Assembly (NCBI RefSeq): GCF_003326675.1
Contig: NZ_JPWF01000008.1
Location: 62,001-126,000, forward strand
From: Thalassospira profundimaris
GTDB lineage: Bacteria > Pseudomonadota > Alphaproteobacteria > Rhodospirillales > Thalassospiraceae
Length of the DNA: 64,000 nt
Direction of reading: 5' to 3'
A program made the translations under genes and the position numbers. Of this stretch, positions 29,596 through 38,837 are shown one piece after another (position 1 is the stretch's first letter; the number at the start of each line of letters is the position of its first letter). The notes under the pieces were generated by a model that was not told where the DNA came from, searched no databases, and worked only from the letters and a program-made list of their open reading frames with translations.

Positions 29596-30717
29596 TTATT
29601 CCGTTTTAAAATCATAAGTTACCGCGATATCTTCACCGACTGAACGAACAGACGTTCGGGTAAATCGCGGCATATCTGAAAGCTTTTCGATGCCAAGTTC
29701 TGCGACCATTGCCTTGCCCTCCGCCCCCAGAACGGACGGGGCAACGAAATGAATGATCCGGTCAACCAGTTGCGCATTCAGCAGTCCGGCAGCAAGGTTA
29801 CCACCCGTCTCCACCAGCACCCTGGTCAGTCCAGCATCGCCAAGCTTTTGCATGACGTCATGTAGGTCCAAATGATCGCCCGCGCATCTGGCAGCGATCA
29901 CTTTTACCGAAGTTTTTTCAAATTTTTCCGATAGTTCGATGAGTTTGCTATCTGCGGTGACAAGCCAGGTCGGAACATCATCCGCACTTAGGATCAGTTT
30001 TGCGGACGGTGAAACATCACCAATACGATCAAGAATAACCCGCACCGGCGAATGATGCCCGCGACCAGGCAAACGACAGGTCAAGGTCGGATCATCCGCC
30101 AAAACGGTCTTAGCCCCCACCAGAATGGCGTCATGGCTGGCCCGCAAAAGATGGCCTTCTTCGCGCGCAGCAGAACCGGTGATCCATTGGCTTTCGCCCG
30201 ATTTGGTGGCAGATCGCGCATCCATGGTCGAAGCAAGTTTCAAAGCTACGAATGGACGTCCCTTTTCAATGCGGGACAGGAAACCTTCGTTAATCTTGCG
30301 GGCTTCATCAGAAAACAGGCCAACATCAACCTTGATACCGGCATCGGAAAGCATCTTGTGCCCGCGCCCGGAGACGCGATTATCCGGGTCGGTCAAGGCA
30401 CTGACAACGCGTGCGACACCTGCTTCAATCAGGCCCGCGGCACAGGGCGGTGATTTTCCGAAATGACTGCAAGGTTCAAGGGTAACATAGGCAGTTGCGC
30501 CACGCGCCTGTTCGCCGGCCATATCAAGGGCAACACGTTCAGCATGGGGACGACCACCGGGACGGGTATTACCACGACCAACGATGACGCCTTCCGGGGA
30601 TACCAGGACACAGCCAACTGACGGGTTTGGCCAGACATTTCCCAAACCGCGTTTTGACAGGCTCAATGCGACCCGCATGAAATGCCGGTCGTCTTCGCTA
30701 AACGCGGGGGGTGCCAT
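29596..30717 (-). CDS. ribD: Bifunctional riboflavin deaminase/reductase RibD
   Basis: Deaminates then reduces the pyrimidine product of GTP cyclohydrolase II. The 373 residues hold an N-terminal zinc deaminase domain with HAE at 58-60 and PCSHFGKSPPC at 82-92, and a C-terminal reductase domain with LKLASTMDARSATKSGESQ. The ATG overlaps the nrdR stop by one base (TAATG). Length is normal. Confidence 0.95.
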   Translation of the reverse strand: MAPPAFSEDDRHFMRVALSLSKRGLGNVWPNPSVGCVLVSPEGVIVGRGNTRPGGRPHAERVALDMAGEQARGATAYVTLEPCSHFGKSPPCAAGLIEAGVARVVSALTDPDNRVSGRGHKMLSDAGIKVDVGLFSDEARKINEGFLSRIEKGRPFVALKLASTMDARSATKSGESQWITGSAAREEGHLLRASHDAILVGAKTVLADDPTLTCRLPGRGHHSPVRVILDRIGDVSPSAKLILSADDVPTWLVTADSKLIELSEKFEKTSVKVIAARCAGDHLDLHDVMQKLGDAGLTRVLVETGGNLAAGLLNAQLVDRIIHFVAPSVLGAEGKAMVAELGIEKLSDMPRFTRTSVRSVGEDIAVTYDFKTE

Positions 30718-31190
30718 TACTCTGCGTCCGCCTCTTCTTCCCCGTCATGCATTTTTTCCACGAATTGCTCAAAATCGCGTGCTTCGCGGAAATTCTTGTA
30801 AACCGAAGCGTATCGCACATAGGCGACCTGATCGAGGGCATTGAGCGCCTCCATCACCATTTCGCCAATGGTATCGGTTGAAATGTCGCTTTCGCCACTG
30901 CTTTCAAGACGACGCTGAATGCCATTCAGGGCCTTTTCAACGCGCTCATCTTCAATCGGGCGCTTGCGACAGGCAAGAAAGATCGACCGCGCCAACTTGT
31001 CGCGGTCGAACAATTCGCGTTGCCCGTCCGTTTTGACCACCATCAGTTCACGCAACTGCACACGTTCAAACGTCGTGAAGCGCGATCCGCAAGCCGGGCA
31101 GAACCGCCGACGACGAATGGCATGATGCTCTTCGGTCGGTCGGGAATCTTTGACTTGCGTGTCAGTATGTCCGCAAAACGGGCAACGCAT
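30717..31190 (-). CDS. nrdR: Transcriptional repressor NrdR
   Basis: ATP-cone repressor of ribonucleotide reductase genes. The 157 residues carry a zinc ribbon (C3, C6, C31, C34) followed by [10 protein letters not shown] and an ATP-cone domain ([20 protein letters not shown]). It shares the transcription unit glyA-nrdR-ribD, a gene order conserved across alphaproteobacteria. No NrdR box was identified in the window. Confidence 0.96.
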   Translation of the reverse strand: MRCPFCGHTDTQVKDSRPTEEHHAIRRRRFCPACGSRFTTFERVQLRELMVVKTDGQRELFDRDKLARSIFLACRKRPIEDERVEKALNGIQRRLESSGESDISTDTIGEMVMEALNALDQVAYVRYASVYKNFREARDFEQFVEKMHDGEEEADAE

Positions 31191-31213
31191 TATCTATGCC
31201 TCAGCTCTGACGA

Positions 31214-32488
31214 TCAGGAATAGATCGGGAAGCGTTTGCAAAGGTCTTCGACCTTCGCACGAACAGCTGCCTCGACCTCGGCATTGCCTTCCGGGCTGTC
31301 AACCATGGCATCAAGAACGTCACCGATCAGTTCACCGATCTGTTTGAATTCTTCAACACCAAAGCCACGGGTCGTACCAGCCGGCGTACCAAGGCGAATG
31401 CCCGAGGTAATGGTCGGCTTTTCGGTATCGAACGGAATGCCGTTCTTGTTGCAAGTGATGCCTGCACGTTCCAGTGCCACTTCTGCGGTGTTGCCTTTGA
31501 GGCCTTTCGGGCGCAGGTCAACCAGCATCAGATGGGTGTCGGTGCCACCGGTAACGATGTCAAAGCCGCGCTTGACCAGAACTTCGGCCAGTGCCTTGGC
31601 ATTGTCGACAACCTGCTGTGCATATTCCTTGAATTCCGGACGCAGTGCTTCGCCAAAGGCAACAGCCTTCGCTGCAATCACATGCATCAGCGGACCACCC
31701 TGCAAGCCCGGGAAGACCGCAGAGTTGATCTTCTTGCCGATCTCGAGGTTGTTCGAAAGGATCATGCCGCCGCGCGGCCCACGAAGGGTTTTGTGCGTGG
31801 TGGTGGTAACGACATCAGCATACGGAAGCGGGCTCGGATGAACGCCACCGGCAACCAGACCGGCAAAGTGCGCCATATCAACCATCAGAAGCGCACCGAC
31901 CTTATCAGCGATTTCACGGAAACGCTTGAAATCGATCTGACGCGGAATGGCCGAACCACCAGCAATAATCAAAGCCGGTTTGTGTTCAACAGCCAGTGCT
32001 TCAACCTGATCGTAATCAAGGGTCAGGTCGTCTTCACGTACACCATACTGGATCGCATTGAACCATTTACCCGACAATGCCGGACGCGCACCATGGGTCA
32101 GGTGACCACCGGCATCAAGCGACATACCAAGGATGGTATCGCCCGGCTTGCACAGAGCCAGCATGACCGCACCATTTGCCTGTGCACCGGAATGCGGCTG
32201 CACGTTGACAAATTCACAACCAAAGATTTCCTTGGCGCGTTCGATTGCCAGTGCCTCGGCAACGTCAACATACTCACAACCACCATAATAACGACGCGAC
32301 GGATAACCTTCGGCGTATTTGTTGGTCAGAACAGTACCCTGCGCTTCGATAACAGCCTTGGAAACGATGTTTTCCGAAGCGATCATTTCGATCTGGTTCT
32401 GCTGACGGGCAAGTTCATCGGTGACGGATTTGAACAATGCCGGATCGGCGTCGGACAAGCTGGTAGAGAAAAAGCCTTTGAACGACAT
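31214..32488 (-). CDS. glyA: Serine hydroxymethyltransferase
   Basis: PLP enzyme interconverting serine and glycine and charging tetrahydrofolate with a one-carbon unit. The 424-residue product has [27 protein letters not shown] and the PLP lysine K233 in [17 protein letters not shown] 32488 is preceded by AGAGG; the longer in-frame start at 32539 lacks support. It lies between rpiB (108-base gap) and nrdR (23-base gap). Confidence 0.97.
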   Translation of the reverse strand: MSFKGFFSTSLSDADPALFKSVTDELARQQNQIEMIASENIVSKAVIEAQGTVLTNKYAEGYPSRRYYGGCEYVDVAEALAIERAKEIFGCEFVNVQPHSGAQANGAVMLALCKPGDTILGMSLDAGGHLTHGARPALSGKWFNAIQYGVREDDLTLDYDQVEALAVEHKPALIIAGGSAIPRQIDFKRFREIADKVGALLMVDMAHFAGLVAGGVHPSPLPYADVVTTTTHKTLRGPRGGMILSNNLEIGKKINSAVFPGLQGGPLMHVIAAKAVAFGEALRPEFKEYAQQVVDNAKALAEVLVKRGFDIVTGGTDTHLMLVDLRPKGLKGNTAEVALERAGITCNKNGIPFDTEKPTITSGIRLGTPAGTTRGFGVEEFKQIGELIGDVLDAMVDSPEGNAEVEAAVRAKVEDLCKRFPIYS

Positions 32489-32596
32489 GCTGGGGCCTCT
32501 TTCGATGCGATGTGACGGGGCAAAGTGACAGGCGGGCAATTATCGTTGCACCCTGCCCGTTCTGGTTAATGCCAGATGGCGGTGAAATAATTCGGA

Positions 32597-33031
32597 TCAG
32601 GACATCTTCGCAATGCGACCTTCATGACGACCGCCTTCAAATTCGGTCAAAATGAAAGCTTCAACGCAATCAAGTGCCGTCGCTTCGCCAAGAAGACGTG
32701 CGCCAAGGCACAGGACATTTGCGTTATTGTGCTGACGGCAAAGTTCAGTCGACAGACGATCATGAACCAGTGCGGCGCGAACCTGCGGGAAACGGTTGGC
32801 AGCGATGCTCATACCGATGCCTGAACCACAAACCAGAATGCCTGCCTCGGCCGAACCATCAATAATCGACTTTGCAACAGCCTGCGCGAAATCCGGGTAA
32901 TCGACCGAAGCCGAACCATCAGTGCCGAGATCGGCAACTTCGATCCCGCGATCTTTCAGCAGCCCGATAATGGCAGATTTCAGCTCTACGCCACCATGAT
33001 CAGAAGCAATGGCAAGGGTTTTGACGGTCAT
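32597..33031 (-). CDS. rpiB: Ribose 5-phosphate isomerase B
   Basis: Interconverts ribose 5-phosphate and ribulose 5-phosphate, linking to the ribulose 5-phosphate used by RibB. The 144-residue protein has IASDHGGVELKS (8-19), DLGTDG, VDYPDFA, the catalytic Cys68 in VCGSGIGMSIAANR, and HNNANVLCLGAR. It is the first gene of the minus-strand glyA-rib block. Confidence 0.95.
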   Translation of the reverse strand: MTVKTLAIASDHGGVELKSAIIGLLKDRGIEVADLGTDGSASVDYPDFAQAVAKSIIDGSAEAGILVCGSGIGMSIAANRFPQVRAALVHDRLSTELCRQHNNANVLCLGARLLGEATALDCVEAFILTEFEGGRHEGRIAKMS

Positions 33032-33496
33032 GTGCGCGCCTTCATTTGAAAGTCAAAGAATAAAATTGAGCGCCTTGTAGCATATAGCTGTGCCTCTGCC
33101 AACGCAGAGCTCGGCCCAAACAACAAGTTTTCCCCAAACGCGGCAACACGGTTTTCCTGGCCAGAAATTACATGGGCACTACCGCACCAAGAAAACAACA
33201 CGCAATGGTATTCCCATGGAAAATTGCAGCACCCTAAAATGGCAAATATGAACTTCAGGAATAATAATTCTGGATTTAACCTGAATTGAAATACTATCCA
33301 TTTGGTCAATATATGCGATATTCATCAATCAATAATCAAGGCACTTATTGTTCGGGTAAACTTATACGCTGCCATATATACTTGTTTTATGCACAAAGCA
33401 GATAACTGACCCTTGTTATTTTCTGTTGTTTGACTATCTCTTTAGAATAGTGCATTAGGTTTAATGTGAATTTTCAAATGAAGGATTACTTCAACC
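33032..33496. other. 465-base intergenic region upstream of rpiB and mucR-like gene
   Basis: A divergent control region that is visibly AT-rich on the MucR side (from about 33250). It must carry promoters for both neighbours. I could not pick a convincing -35/-10 pair. A 93-codon minus-strand frame at 33028-33309 lacks a ribosome site and any family motif and is not called as a gene. Confidence 0.6.
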
Positions 33497-33916
33497 ATGG
33501 CCGAAACTGAGAACAGCGTGCTTGACCGCGACGAACTCTTGCAGATGACCGTTGATATTGTATCTGCCTATGTCAGCAACAATGCGCTTGCTGCTGCGCA
33601 GATCCCGGAACTGATTTCTACTGTCTTTTCTTCGCTTGATGAAATTCGCGAAGTCGAGAAAGAACCTGAACAAGAGCCGATCAAACCCGCCGTTCCGGTC
33701 CGCAAATCCATCGGCGATGACTACATCATCTGCCTTGAAGACGGCAAAAAGCTCAAGATGTTGAAACGCCACCTGCGGACGACCTACAACCTGACGCCGG
33801 AAGAATACCGCGCGAAATGGGGGCTGCCGGCCGATTACCCGATGGTCGCACCGAACTACGCCAAACAGCGTTCCCAGTTTGCCAAGAAAATCGGCTTGGG
33901 CCGCAAGGCGAAATAA
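33497..33916 (+). CDS. MucR/Ros-family transcriptional regulator with altered zinc ligands
   Basis: A 139-residue DNA-binding protein of the Ros/MucR group. The helical N-terminus holds LLQMTVDIVSAYVSNN, which in this family drives higher-order assembly. The C-terminal zinc-finger-like domain has KMLKRHLRTTYNLTPEEYR and KWGLPADYPMVAP. In Ros the ligands are C79, C82, H92 and H97; here they are C79, D82, H92 and Y97, so the site has at most one clear Cys, one Asp and one His. The family keeps this fold with few or no zinc ligands in some members. It has its own strong terminator. Confidence 0.92.
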   Translation: MAETENSVLDRDELLQMTVDIVSAYVSNNALAAAQIPELISTVFSSLDEIREVEKEPEQEPIKPAVPVRKSIGDDYIICLEDGKKLKMLKRHLRTTYNLTPEEYRAKWGLPADYPMVAPNYAKQRSQFAKKIGLGRKAK

Positions 33917-33948
33917 AGCCTAGAAATTTCAATACGACGCCTTAAACA

Positions 33949-33978
33949 AAAAACGCCACCCATTTGGGTGGCGTTTTT
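33949..33978. terminator. Bidirectional terminator between mucR-like gene and livK
   Basis: AAAAACGCCACCC (33949-33961) pairs perfectly with GGGTGGCGTTTTT (33966-33978) across a four-base loop. The A- and T-runs are part of the stem, so it should work on both strands. It lies 33 bases after the MucR-type stop. Confidence 0.88.
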
Positions 33979-33980
33979 GC

Positions 33981-34030
33981 TGTCTTGTGAAAGACAAGGT
34001 GGTCAGTTTGACCAAGGACCAAACTGACCA
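33981..34030 (-). repeat. Two further stem-loops 3' of livK
   Basis: TGTCTT (33981-33986) pairs with AAGACA (33991-33996). TGGTCAGTTTG (34000-34010) pairs perfectly with CAAACTGACCA (34020-34030), an 11-bp stem with nine-base loop starting 11 bases after the livK stop. Neither has a T-run. With the terminator at 33949-33978, livK mRNA would end in three successive hairpins. Confidence 0.6.
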
Positions 34031-34041
34031 GGATTTTCAAC

Positions 34042-35160
34042 TTACGGATTCTGGATAGCACCTTCGAGGTACTGACCGTCTTTCCAGTTGTAGACCCAGT
34101 AACCCGGAGCATCGACGTCGCCTTTGGCGTCAAAGGTGATCGCGCCAAGAACGGTGTCAAAGGTCGCACCGCTGTGAAGCGCTTCGATGACAGCTTCAGA
34201 GTCAGTGGTGCCGGCTTTGGCAGCAGCCTGCGCCCAAGACTGGATCGCACCGTAGGTGAACAGGGTGTAACCTTCCGGCTTGTAGCCGATATCATCGAAA
34301 TACTTGACCAGTTCCGCGTTGCGCGGATCCGTTTCAATGGCCGGAGAAGCGGTGAAGATCGTACCTGCGCCTGCATCGCCGGTGATTGCCCAATACTCAA
34401 GAGTATTGATCGCATCACCAGACATGACTTTGGTGTCCATGCCCTGCGCACGCATCTGACGAACGATCAGACCGAGTTCGGTGTGGTAGCCACCATAATA
34501 CAGAACATCAATACCAGCTGCTTTCAGCTTGGTCACCAGTGCCGAGTAGTCTTTCTCGGCCGGGGTGATTGCTTCGTAAAGCGCTTCGGTAACGCCAGCA
34601 GCATTCAGGTTCTTCTTGGTTTCGTCAGCCAGACCTTTGGAGTAAGCCTGTTTGTCGTGAACAATGGCGATTTTCTTGTCGCCGAAGTTTGCAGCCAGGT
34701 ATTTACCTGCAACTTCGCCCTGCTGGTCATCACGACCGCAAACACGGAACACGTTGTCCATGTCACGTTCGGTCAGCTGCGGGTTGGTCGAAGCCGGGGA
34801 AATCTGGACGATGCCTTCTTCGAAGTAAACTTCAGAAGCCGGGATCGAGGAACCCGAGCAGAAGTGACCAGCAACAAGAGCAACGTTCTTGCTTACGAGC
34901 TGGTTGGCAACTGCAACGGCCTGTTTCGGATCGCAAGCGTCATCGCCAATTTCGAGGACGAGCTTTTCACCGTTCACGCCGCCAGCAGCGTTGATATCTT
35001 CAACAGCTTTTTTCGCACCCTGCGTCATCTGTTCACCGAACGCAGCATAAGGACCGGTCATCGGACCAACAGTCGCGACAACGATGTCAGCTTTGGCTGC
35101 ACCCATTGAAAGAACAAGCGCGGAAGCAGTGGCAAGAAGGCCGAGCTTGGTTTTCGACAT
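34042..35160 (-). CDS. livK: Branched-chain amino acid ABC transporter, substrate-binding protein
   Basis: Periplasmic binding protein of 372 residues, of the Leu/Ile/Val family. A Sec signal peptide is cut near AKA-D (residues 22-25). The mature protein starts IVVATVGPMTGPYAAFGEQM and has VAGHFCSGSSIPAS and PASTNPQLTERD, the amino-acid-binding loops. It lies 206 bases after the small membrane gene, so it may also have its own promoter, which would allow the higher level a binding protein needs. Confidence 0.92.
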   Translation of the reverse strand: MSKTKLGLLATASALVLSMGAAKADIVVATVGPMTGPYAAFGEQMTQGAKKAVEDINAAGGVNGEKLVLEIGDDACDPKQAVAVANQLVSKNVALVAGHFCSGSSIPASEVYFEEGIVQISPASTNPQLTERDMDNVFRVCGRDDQQGEVAGKYLAANFGDKKIAIVHDKQAYSKGLADETKKNLNAAGVTEALYEAITPAEKDYSALVTKLKAAGIDVLYYGGYHTELGLIVRQMRAQGMDTKVMSGDAINTLEYWAITGDAGAGTIFTASPAIETDPRNAELVKYFDDIGYKPEGYTLFTYGAIQSWAQAAAKAGTTDSEAVIEALHSGATFDTVLGAITFDAKGDVDAPGYWVYNWKDGQYLEGAIQNP

Positions 35161-35224
35161 TAGAGAAGTCTCCCTGTTCCAAAGGTTGGTCCCGTCACCA
35201 TGACAGAACCATCTTTTCGGACCC

Positions 35225-35260
35225 GAAACCGGCTCATATTATTCGCCGATTACCGGTTTC
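35225..35260. promoter_or_regulatory. Inverted repeat upstream of livK
   Basis: GAAACCGG (35225-35232) and CCGGTTTC (35253-35260) form a perfect 8-bp dyad with 20 bases between. It lies 65-100 bases upstream of the livK start. It could be an operator or a 5' leader hairpin; no binding protein is known for it. Confidence 0.35.
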
Positions 35261-35338
35261 AGCTCCCAAGTACTTTAGCACCCCAGAATTGACGCGCAAT
35301 AGTACAAACCGGTTTATTGCCAATTATTTAGCAATAGA

Positions 35339-35361
35339 GTGGTGACGCAAAACGTCACCAC
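35339..35361 (-). repeat. Perfect hairpin after the small liv membrane gene
   Basis: GTGGTGACG (35339-35347) pairs perfectly with CGTCACCAC (35353-35361) over a five-base loop, starting 6 bases after the stop of the gene at 35367 on the minus strand. It has no T-run. Partial termination or mRNA protection before livK is possible. Confidence 0.5.
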
Positions 35362-35366
35362 AAAAA

Positions 35367-35723
35367 TCAACGCACATCAGCACCTTCGCGGGCGCGAAAT
35401 GCAAACGGCCCTACCCGTTCATACAGCCACGGATATTGCGACAGCATCTTGTTAACCTGCGTCAAGCGGAATGCCGCAAAGAGGATAGCAAACAAGATAA
35501 CGGTGTCGAAAATGTAGCCTGTAAGCGAGAGAAGCTCGCCTTTGAACAGAGCATAGACCAGAAAACGGTCCACCAGCCCCAGCAACAAACCATAAGGCAC
35601 GAGCTGATAGGATGGACGCCAGGTATTGGCGATGGCCTGCCCGGTCATGAACGAACAGAACCCCATCAAAATGATGGTGATGCCGATCGTCACACCGATG
35701 CTGGTACCAGTAATCGATTCCAT
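35367..35723 (-). CDS. Small membrane protein of the liv cluster (DUF6867-like)
   Basis: A 118-residue protein with three or four hydrophobic segments (about 7-30, 42-62, 66-90) and a basic C-terminus. I recognise it as the small membrane gene often found next to livF in alphaproteobacterial branched-chain transporters, classed as DUF6867 as far as I recall. Its role is unknown. It follows livF by 11 bases on the same strand, so it is very likely co-transcribed. Confidence 0.75.
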   Translation of the reverse strand: MESITGTSIGVTIGITIILMGFCSFMTGQAIANTWRPSYQLVPYGLLLGLVDRFLVYALFKGELLSLTGYIFDTVILFAILFAAFRLTQVNKMLSQYPWLYERVGPFAFRAREGADVR

Positions 35724-35734
35724 ATCAGATCTCC

Positions 35735-36451
35735 CTAGTGGCCGCCTTCGAGGTAAGCAGCACGGACTTCCGGATTTGCCAGAAGTTCCGCACCCGTCCC
35801 CGAGAGCGTAATGTTGCCATTGACCATCACATAACCGCGATGTGCAAGCTTGAGCGCATGGAATGCGTTCTGCTCGACAAGGAAGACAGTCACCTTGTTC
35901 TCACGGTTAATTTTCGCAACAGTCTCGAAAATCTGCTTTACGACAAGCGGTGCAAGACCAAGTGACGGTTCATCAAGCAAAAGAAGACGCGGACGGCCCA
36001 TCAGGGCGCGACCGATTGCCAACATTTGCTGTTCACCGCCAGACATCGTGCCTGCACGCTGGCTGATACGTTCCTTAAGGCGCGGGAACAGATCAAACAC
36101 CATTTCAAGATCCGAATTGAAATGTTTCGGGTCCTGGGTGATTGCCCCCATCTGAAGGTTTTCGAATACCGACATACGCGGGAAGATACGACGCCCTTCC
36201 GGCGATTGCTGAATGCCAAGATTACAAATCTCGTGCATCGGCATACGGCTGATATCCTGGCCTTCAAACAGAATGCGGCCTTTGCTTGCCTGTGGTGAAC
36301 CACAGCAGGTCATAAGCAGCGTGGTCTTACCGGCACCGTTGGCACCGATAAGGGTGACGATCTCACCTTCGTTGACTTCCATATCAATGCCCTTGAGGGC
36401 TTCGATATTGCCATAGAAGGTATGAACACCTTCGATCTTAAGCATGGACAT
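35735..36451 (-). CDS. livF: Branched-chain amino acid ABC transporter, ATP-binding protein LivF
   Basis: One of two ATPases of the transporter, 238 residues. Walker A GANGAGKTTLL, signature MSGGEQQMLAIGRALM and Walker B LLLLDEPSLGLAP are present, followed by VFLVEQNAFHAL (H-loop region altered to QNAF, as usual in LivF). It lies 14 bases after livG. Confidence 0.95.
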   Translation of the reverse strand: MSMLKIEGVHTFYGNIEALKGIDMEVNEGEIVTLIGANGAGKTTLLMTCCGSPQASKGRILFEGQDISRMPMHEICNLGIQQSPEGRRIFPRMSVFENLQMGAITQDPKHFNSDLEMVFDLFPRLKERISQRAGTMSGGEQQMLAIGRALMGRPRLLLLDEPSLGLAPLVVKQIFETVAKINRENKVTVFLVEQNAFHALKLAHRGYVMVNGNITLSGTGAELLANPEVRAAYLEGGH

Positions 36452-36465
36452 ATCGATGAACTCCC

Positions 36466-37320
36466 TCAGTGCGCATTCGGATCAACATTAAGGTCGGCAG
36501 CAACTTCCGGCGGAAGCTCGTCATCCTCTTCTTCGCCAAGATAGGCGCGGATAACGGCCGGATCATTCTTGACGGCTTCCGGATTGCCATCGGCAATCTT
36601 TCTTCCGTAATCAAGAACAATCACATGGTCGGAAATCTGCATCACGACGCTCATGTCATGTTCGATCAGAAGACAGCCAACGCCCTGATCATCACGGATA
36701 CTCTGCAACAGGATGTTAAGTTCTGCCGACTCACGCGGGTTAAGGCCCGCCGCCGGCTCATCCAGGCACAGAAGTGACGGATCAGTACACATTGCACGTG
36801 CGATTTCCAGACGACGCTGGGAACCGTATGGCAAGTTACCGGCACTCCAGTCAGCCTGATCATACAGGCCAACCTTGTTCAGCCAGAACTTCGCCTTTTC
36901 GATCGCTTCCTTTTCCGCCCTGGCATAACGGCCAAGGTTGAACAAGCCCGCAATAGAGAAAGCAGATGCTTCCATCAGGCGGTTATGCTGGGCAACGATC
37001 AGGTTTTCCAGAACAGTCATCCCGGTAAACAGGCGAATGTTCTGGAAAGTACGTGCAACACCGTTATTGCGTGGAATACGGAAACCTTCGGTCCGTTCCA
37101 GCAAACGGGGGCCGTCATTGGCATGAAGGGTAAGACGCCCTTCGGTCGGGACATAGAACCCGGTCAGGCAGTTAAACACAGTGGTTTTACCTGCACCGTT
37201 CGGGCCGATGATTGCCGTGATTTCACGCGTGTTCGCCGTGAAAGACAGATCATCAATCGCGACCAGACCACCAAATCGCATGGTCAGGTGTTCGACTTCG
37301 AGCAGTTTGTTGTCGGTCAT
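36466..37320 (-). CDS. livG: Branched-chain amino acid ABC transporter, ATP-binding protein LivG
   Basis: The second ATPase, 284 residues. Walker A GPNGAGKTTVFN, signature LPYGSQRRLEIARAM (the usual non-canonical LivG form), Walker B LLCLDEPAAGLNP and H-loop LLIEHDMSVVM are present. The C-terminal 30 residues are acidic (EEEDDELPPE). It overlaps livM by four bases. Confidence 0.95.
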   Translation of the reverse strand: MTDNKLLEVEHLTMRFGGLVAIDDLSFTANTREITAIIGPNGAGKTTVFNCLTGFYVPTEGRLTLHANDGPRLLERTEGFRIPRNNGVARTFQNIRLFTGMTVLENLIVAQHNRLMEASAFSIAGLFNLGRYARAEKEAIEKAKFWLNKVGLYDQADWSAGNLPYGSQRRLEIARAMCTDPSLLCLDEPAAGLNPRESAELNILLQSIRDDQGVGCLLIEHDMSVVMQISDHVIVLDYGRKIADGNPEAVKNDPAVIRAYLGEEEDDELPPEVAADLNVDPNAH

Positions 37321-38837
37321 TTCAACTCTCCGGCAACTTTTTCTTTCTGGCTCATATTGAGCAGAATGGTCGGGTCACGGAAGGACAACAGACCGCGCGG
37401 ACGCCACAGCATGATGGCAACAATACCGGCACCAAAGATCAGCATGCGGTATTCGGCAAGTTCACGGAACATTTCCGGGAAACCGATCATCACGATTGCC
37501 GCCAAAACGACCCCGATCTGACTGCCCATGCCCCCCAGAACCACAATCGCAAGAATCACAGCCGATTCAAGGAAGGTGAAACTTTCCGGGCTGATAAAGC
37601 CCTGACGGGTGGCAAAGAATGCACCGGCAAAACCACCGAACATTGCACCGATAGCAAAAGCTGAAAGCTTGGTGTTGGTCGGGTTGATCCCCAGCGAACG
37701 ACAAGCGATCTCATCTTCACGAAGAGCTTCCCATGCACGCCCGATCGGAAGTTTGCGCAGACGCATGGTGACAAAGCTCGTCACCAGTGCCAATGCAAGG
37801 ATCAGGTAGTACAGGAAGATCAGTCGGTGCATGGAAGAATATTCCATCCCGAACAGTTCGTTGAAGCCGATAGCCCCATCCGGTACACGGCGCGAGAAAT
37901 CAGCCAGACCAAAGAAGCTCGGACGTTCGATTGAAGAAATACCATCTGGACCACCCGTAAAATCATACCAGTTGATCAGAACAACGCGGATGATTTCACC
38001 AAAGCCCAGCGTCACGATGGCCAGATAGTCACCACGAAGACGCAGAACCGGGAAGCCAAGGATAATACCAAAGCTTGCAGCAAAAATACCGGCAAGCGGC
38101 AGGCAGAGCCAGAAGCTCAGATCAAAGTTCTGCGACAGCAACGCATAGGAATAAGCACCAACTGCGTAGAATGCCACATAACCAAGATCCAAAAGACCCG
38201 CCAGACCGACCACGATATTCAGACCCCACCCCAGCATGATGTAGATCATCACAAGGGTTGCAAGGTCGATGGCAGACCGGTTTTCACCAAACAGGAACGG
38301 GAAGATGATGAAGAATATAATCCCCACCAGACCGATCTTTTTGGTGTTGGAACGATAAGCCAGCTGAATTTTCGACGACAGCTTTGTGCTTTCATCGACT
38401 TCGGCAACGCCATGCTCTTTCATCGAGAAATAGGCAATGGCAAAGACGATAGCAACAAAGGCAATGGCAAGAACAATGCTAAGAGCACTGCCGAAAGCCA
38501 TATCGAAAACAACCGGTGACGCCCAGCGGTCATCCATATCGCGGAAGCGGACAAACATCTCGAAGACCGCAACAGCCGTTGCAGTAATCAAAAGTGCCTG
38601 AACCAGACGCGAGATCGCCTCGCGGCGAATGATCAAGGCCAAACGTCCAACGACAGTTGAACCGATGGCAATCAGAACGAGATCCCAACGCACAGCCAGT
38701 TCCAGGCCTGTCGGACGGTCAACCGTCTCGACACCCAAAATCATGACTGACATCAGCAGCGCGATAACTGCAAAGAACGCGAGTTCCTTAACAATTTCCG
38801 AGCCGTTGGTACGAGAAGAAGCAAATGCAGAAGACAT
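37317..38837 (-). CDS. livM: Branched-chain amino acid ABC transporter permease LivM, long form
   Basis: Inner-membrane permease of 506 residues, longer than the E. coli protein of about 425. Four hydrophobic segments fill the first 140 residues, then a hydrophilic link (about 142-160), and then the conserved permease core with YIMLGWGLNIVVGLAGLLDLGYVAFYAVGAY (segments: LNIVVGLAGLLDLG) and ALREDEIACRSLGIN, the ATPase-contact EAA-like loop. It overlaps livH by one base and livG by four. Confidence 0.93.
   Translation of the reverse strand: MSSAFASSRTNGSEIVKELAFFAVIALLMSVMILGVETVDRPTGLELAVRWDLVLIAIGSTVVGRLALIIRREAISRLVQALLITATAVAVFEMFVRFRDMDDRWASPVVFDMAFGSALSIVLAIAFVAIVFAIAYFSMKEHGVAEVDESTKLSSKIQLAYRSNTKKIGLVGIIFFIIFPFLFGENRSAIDLATLVMIYIMLGWGLNIVVGLAGLLDLGYVAFYAVGAYSYALLSQNFDLSFWLCLPLAGIFAASFGIILGFPVLRLRGDYLAIVTLGFGEIIRVVLINWYDFTGGPDGISSIERPSFFGLADFSRRVPDGAIGFNELFGMEYSSMHRLIFLYYLILALALVTSFVTMRLRKLPIGRAWEALREDEIACRSLGINPTNTKLSAFAIGAMFGGFAGAFFATRQGFISPESFTFLESAVILAIVVLGGMGSQIGVVLAAIVMIGFPEMFRELAEYRMLIFGAGIVAIMLWRPRGLLSFRDPTILLNMSQKEKVAGELK

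Noticed and set aside
29592-30716. FMN riboswitch in the riboflavin block
   Set aside because: Gene junctions are 1-6 bases or overlapping, leaving no room for the aptamer.
33028-33309. 93-codon minus-strand frame upstream of rpiB
   Set aside because: No ribosome site, no family motif, AT-rich non-coding composition and overlap with the rpiB start.
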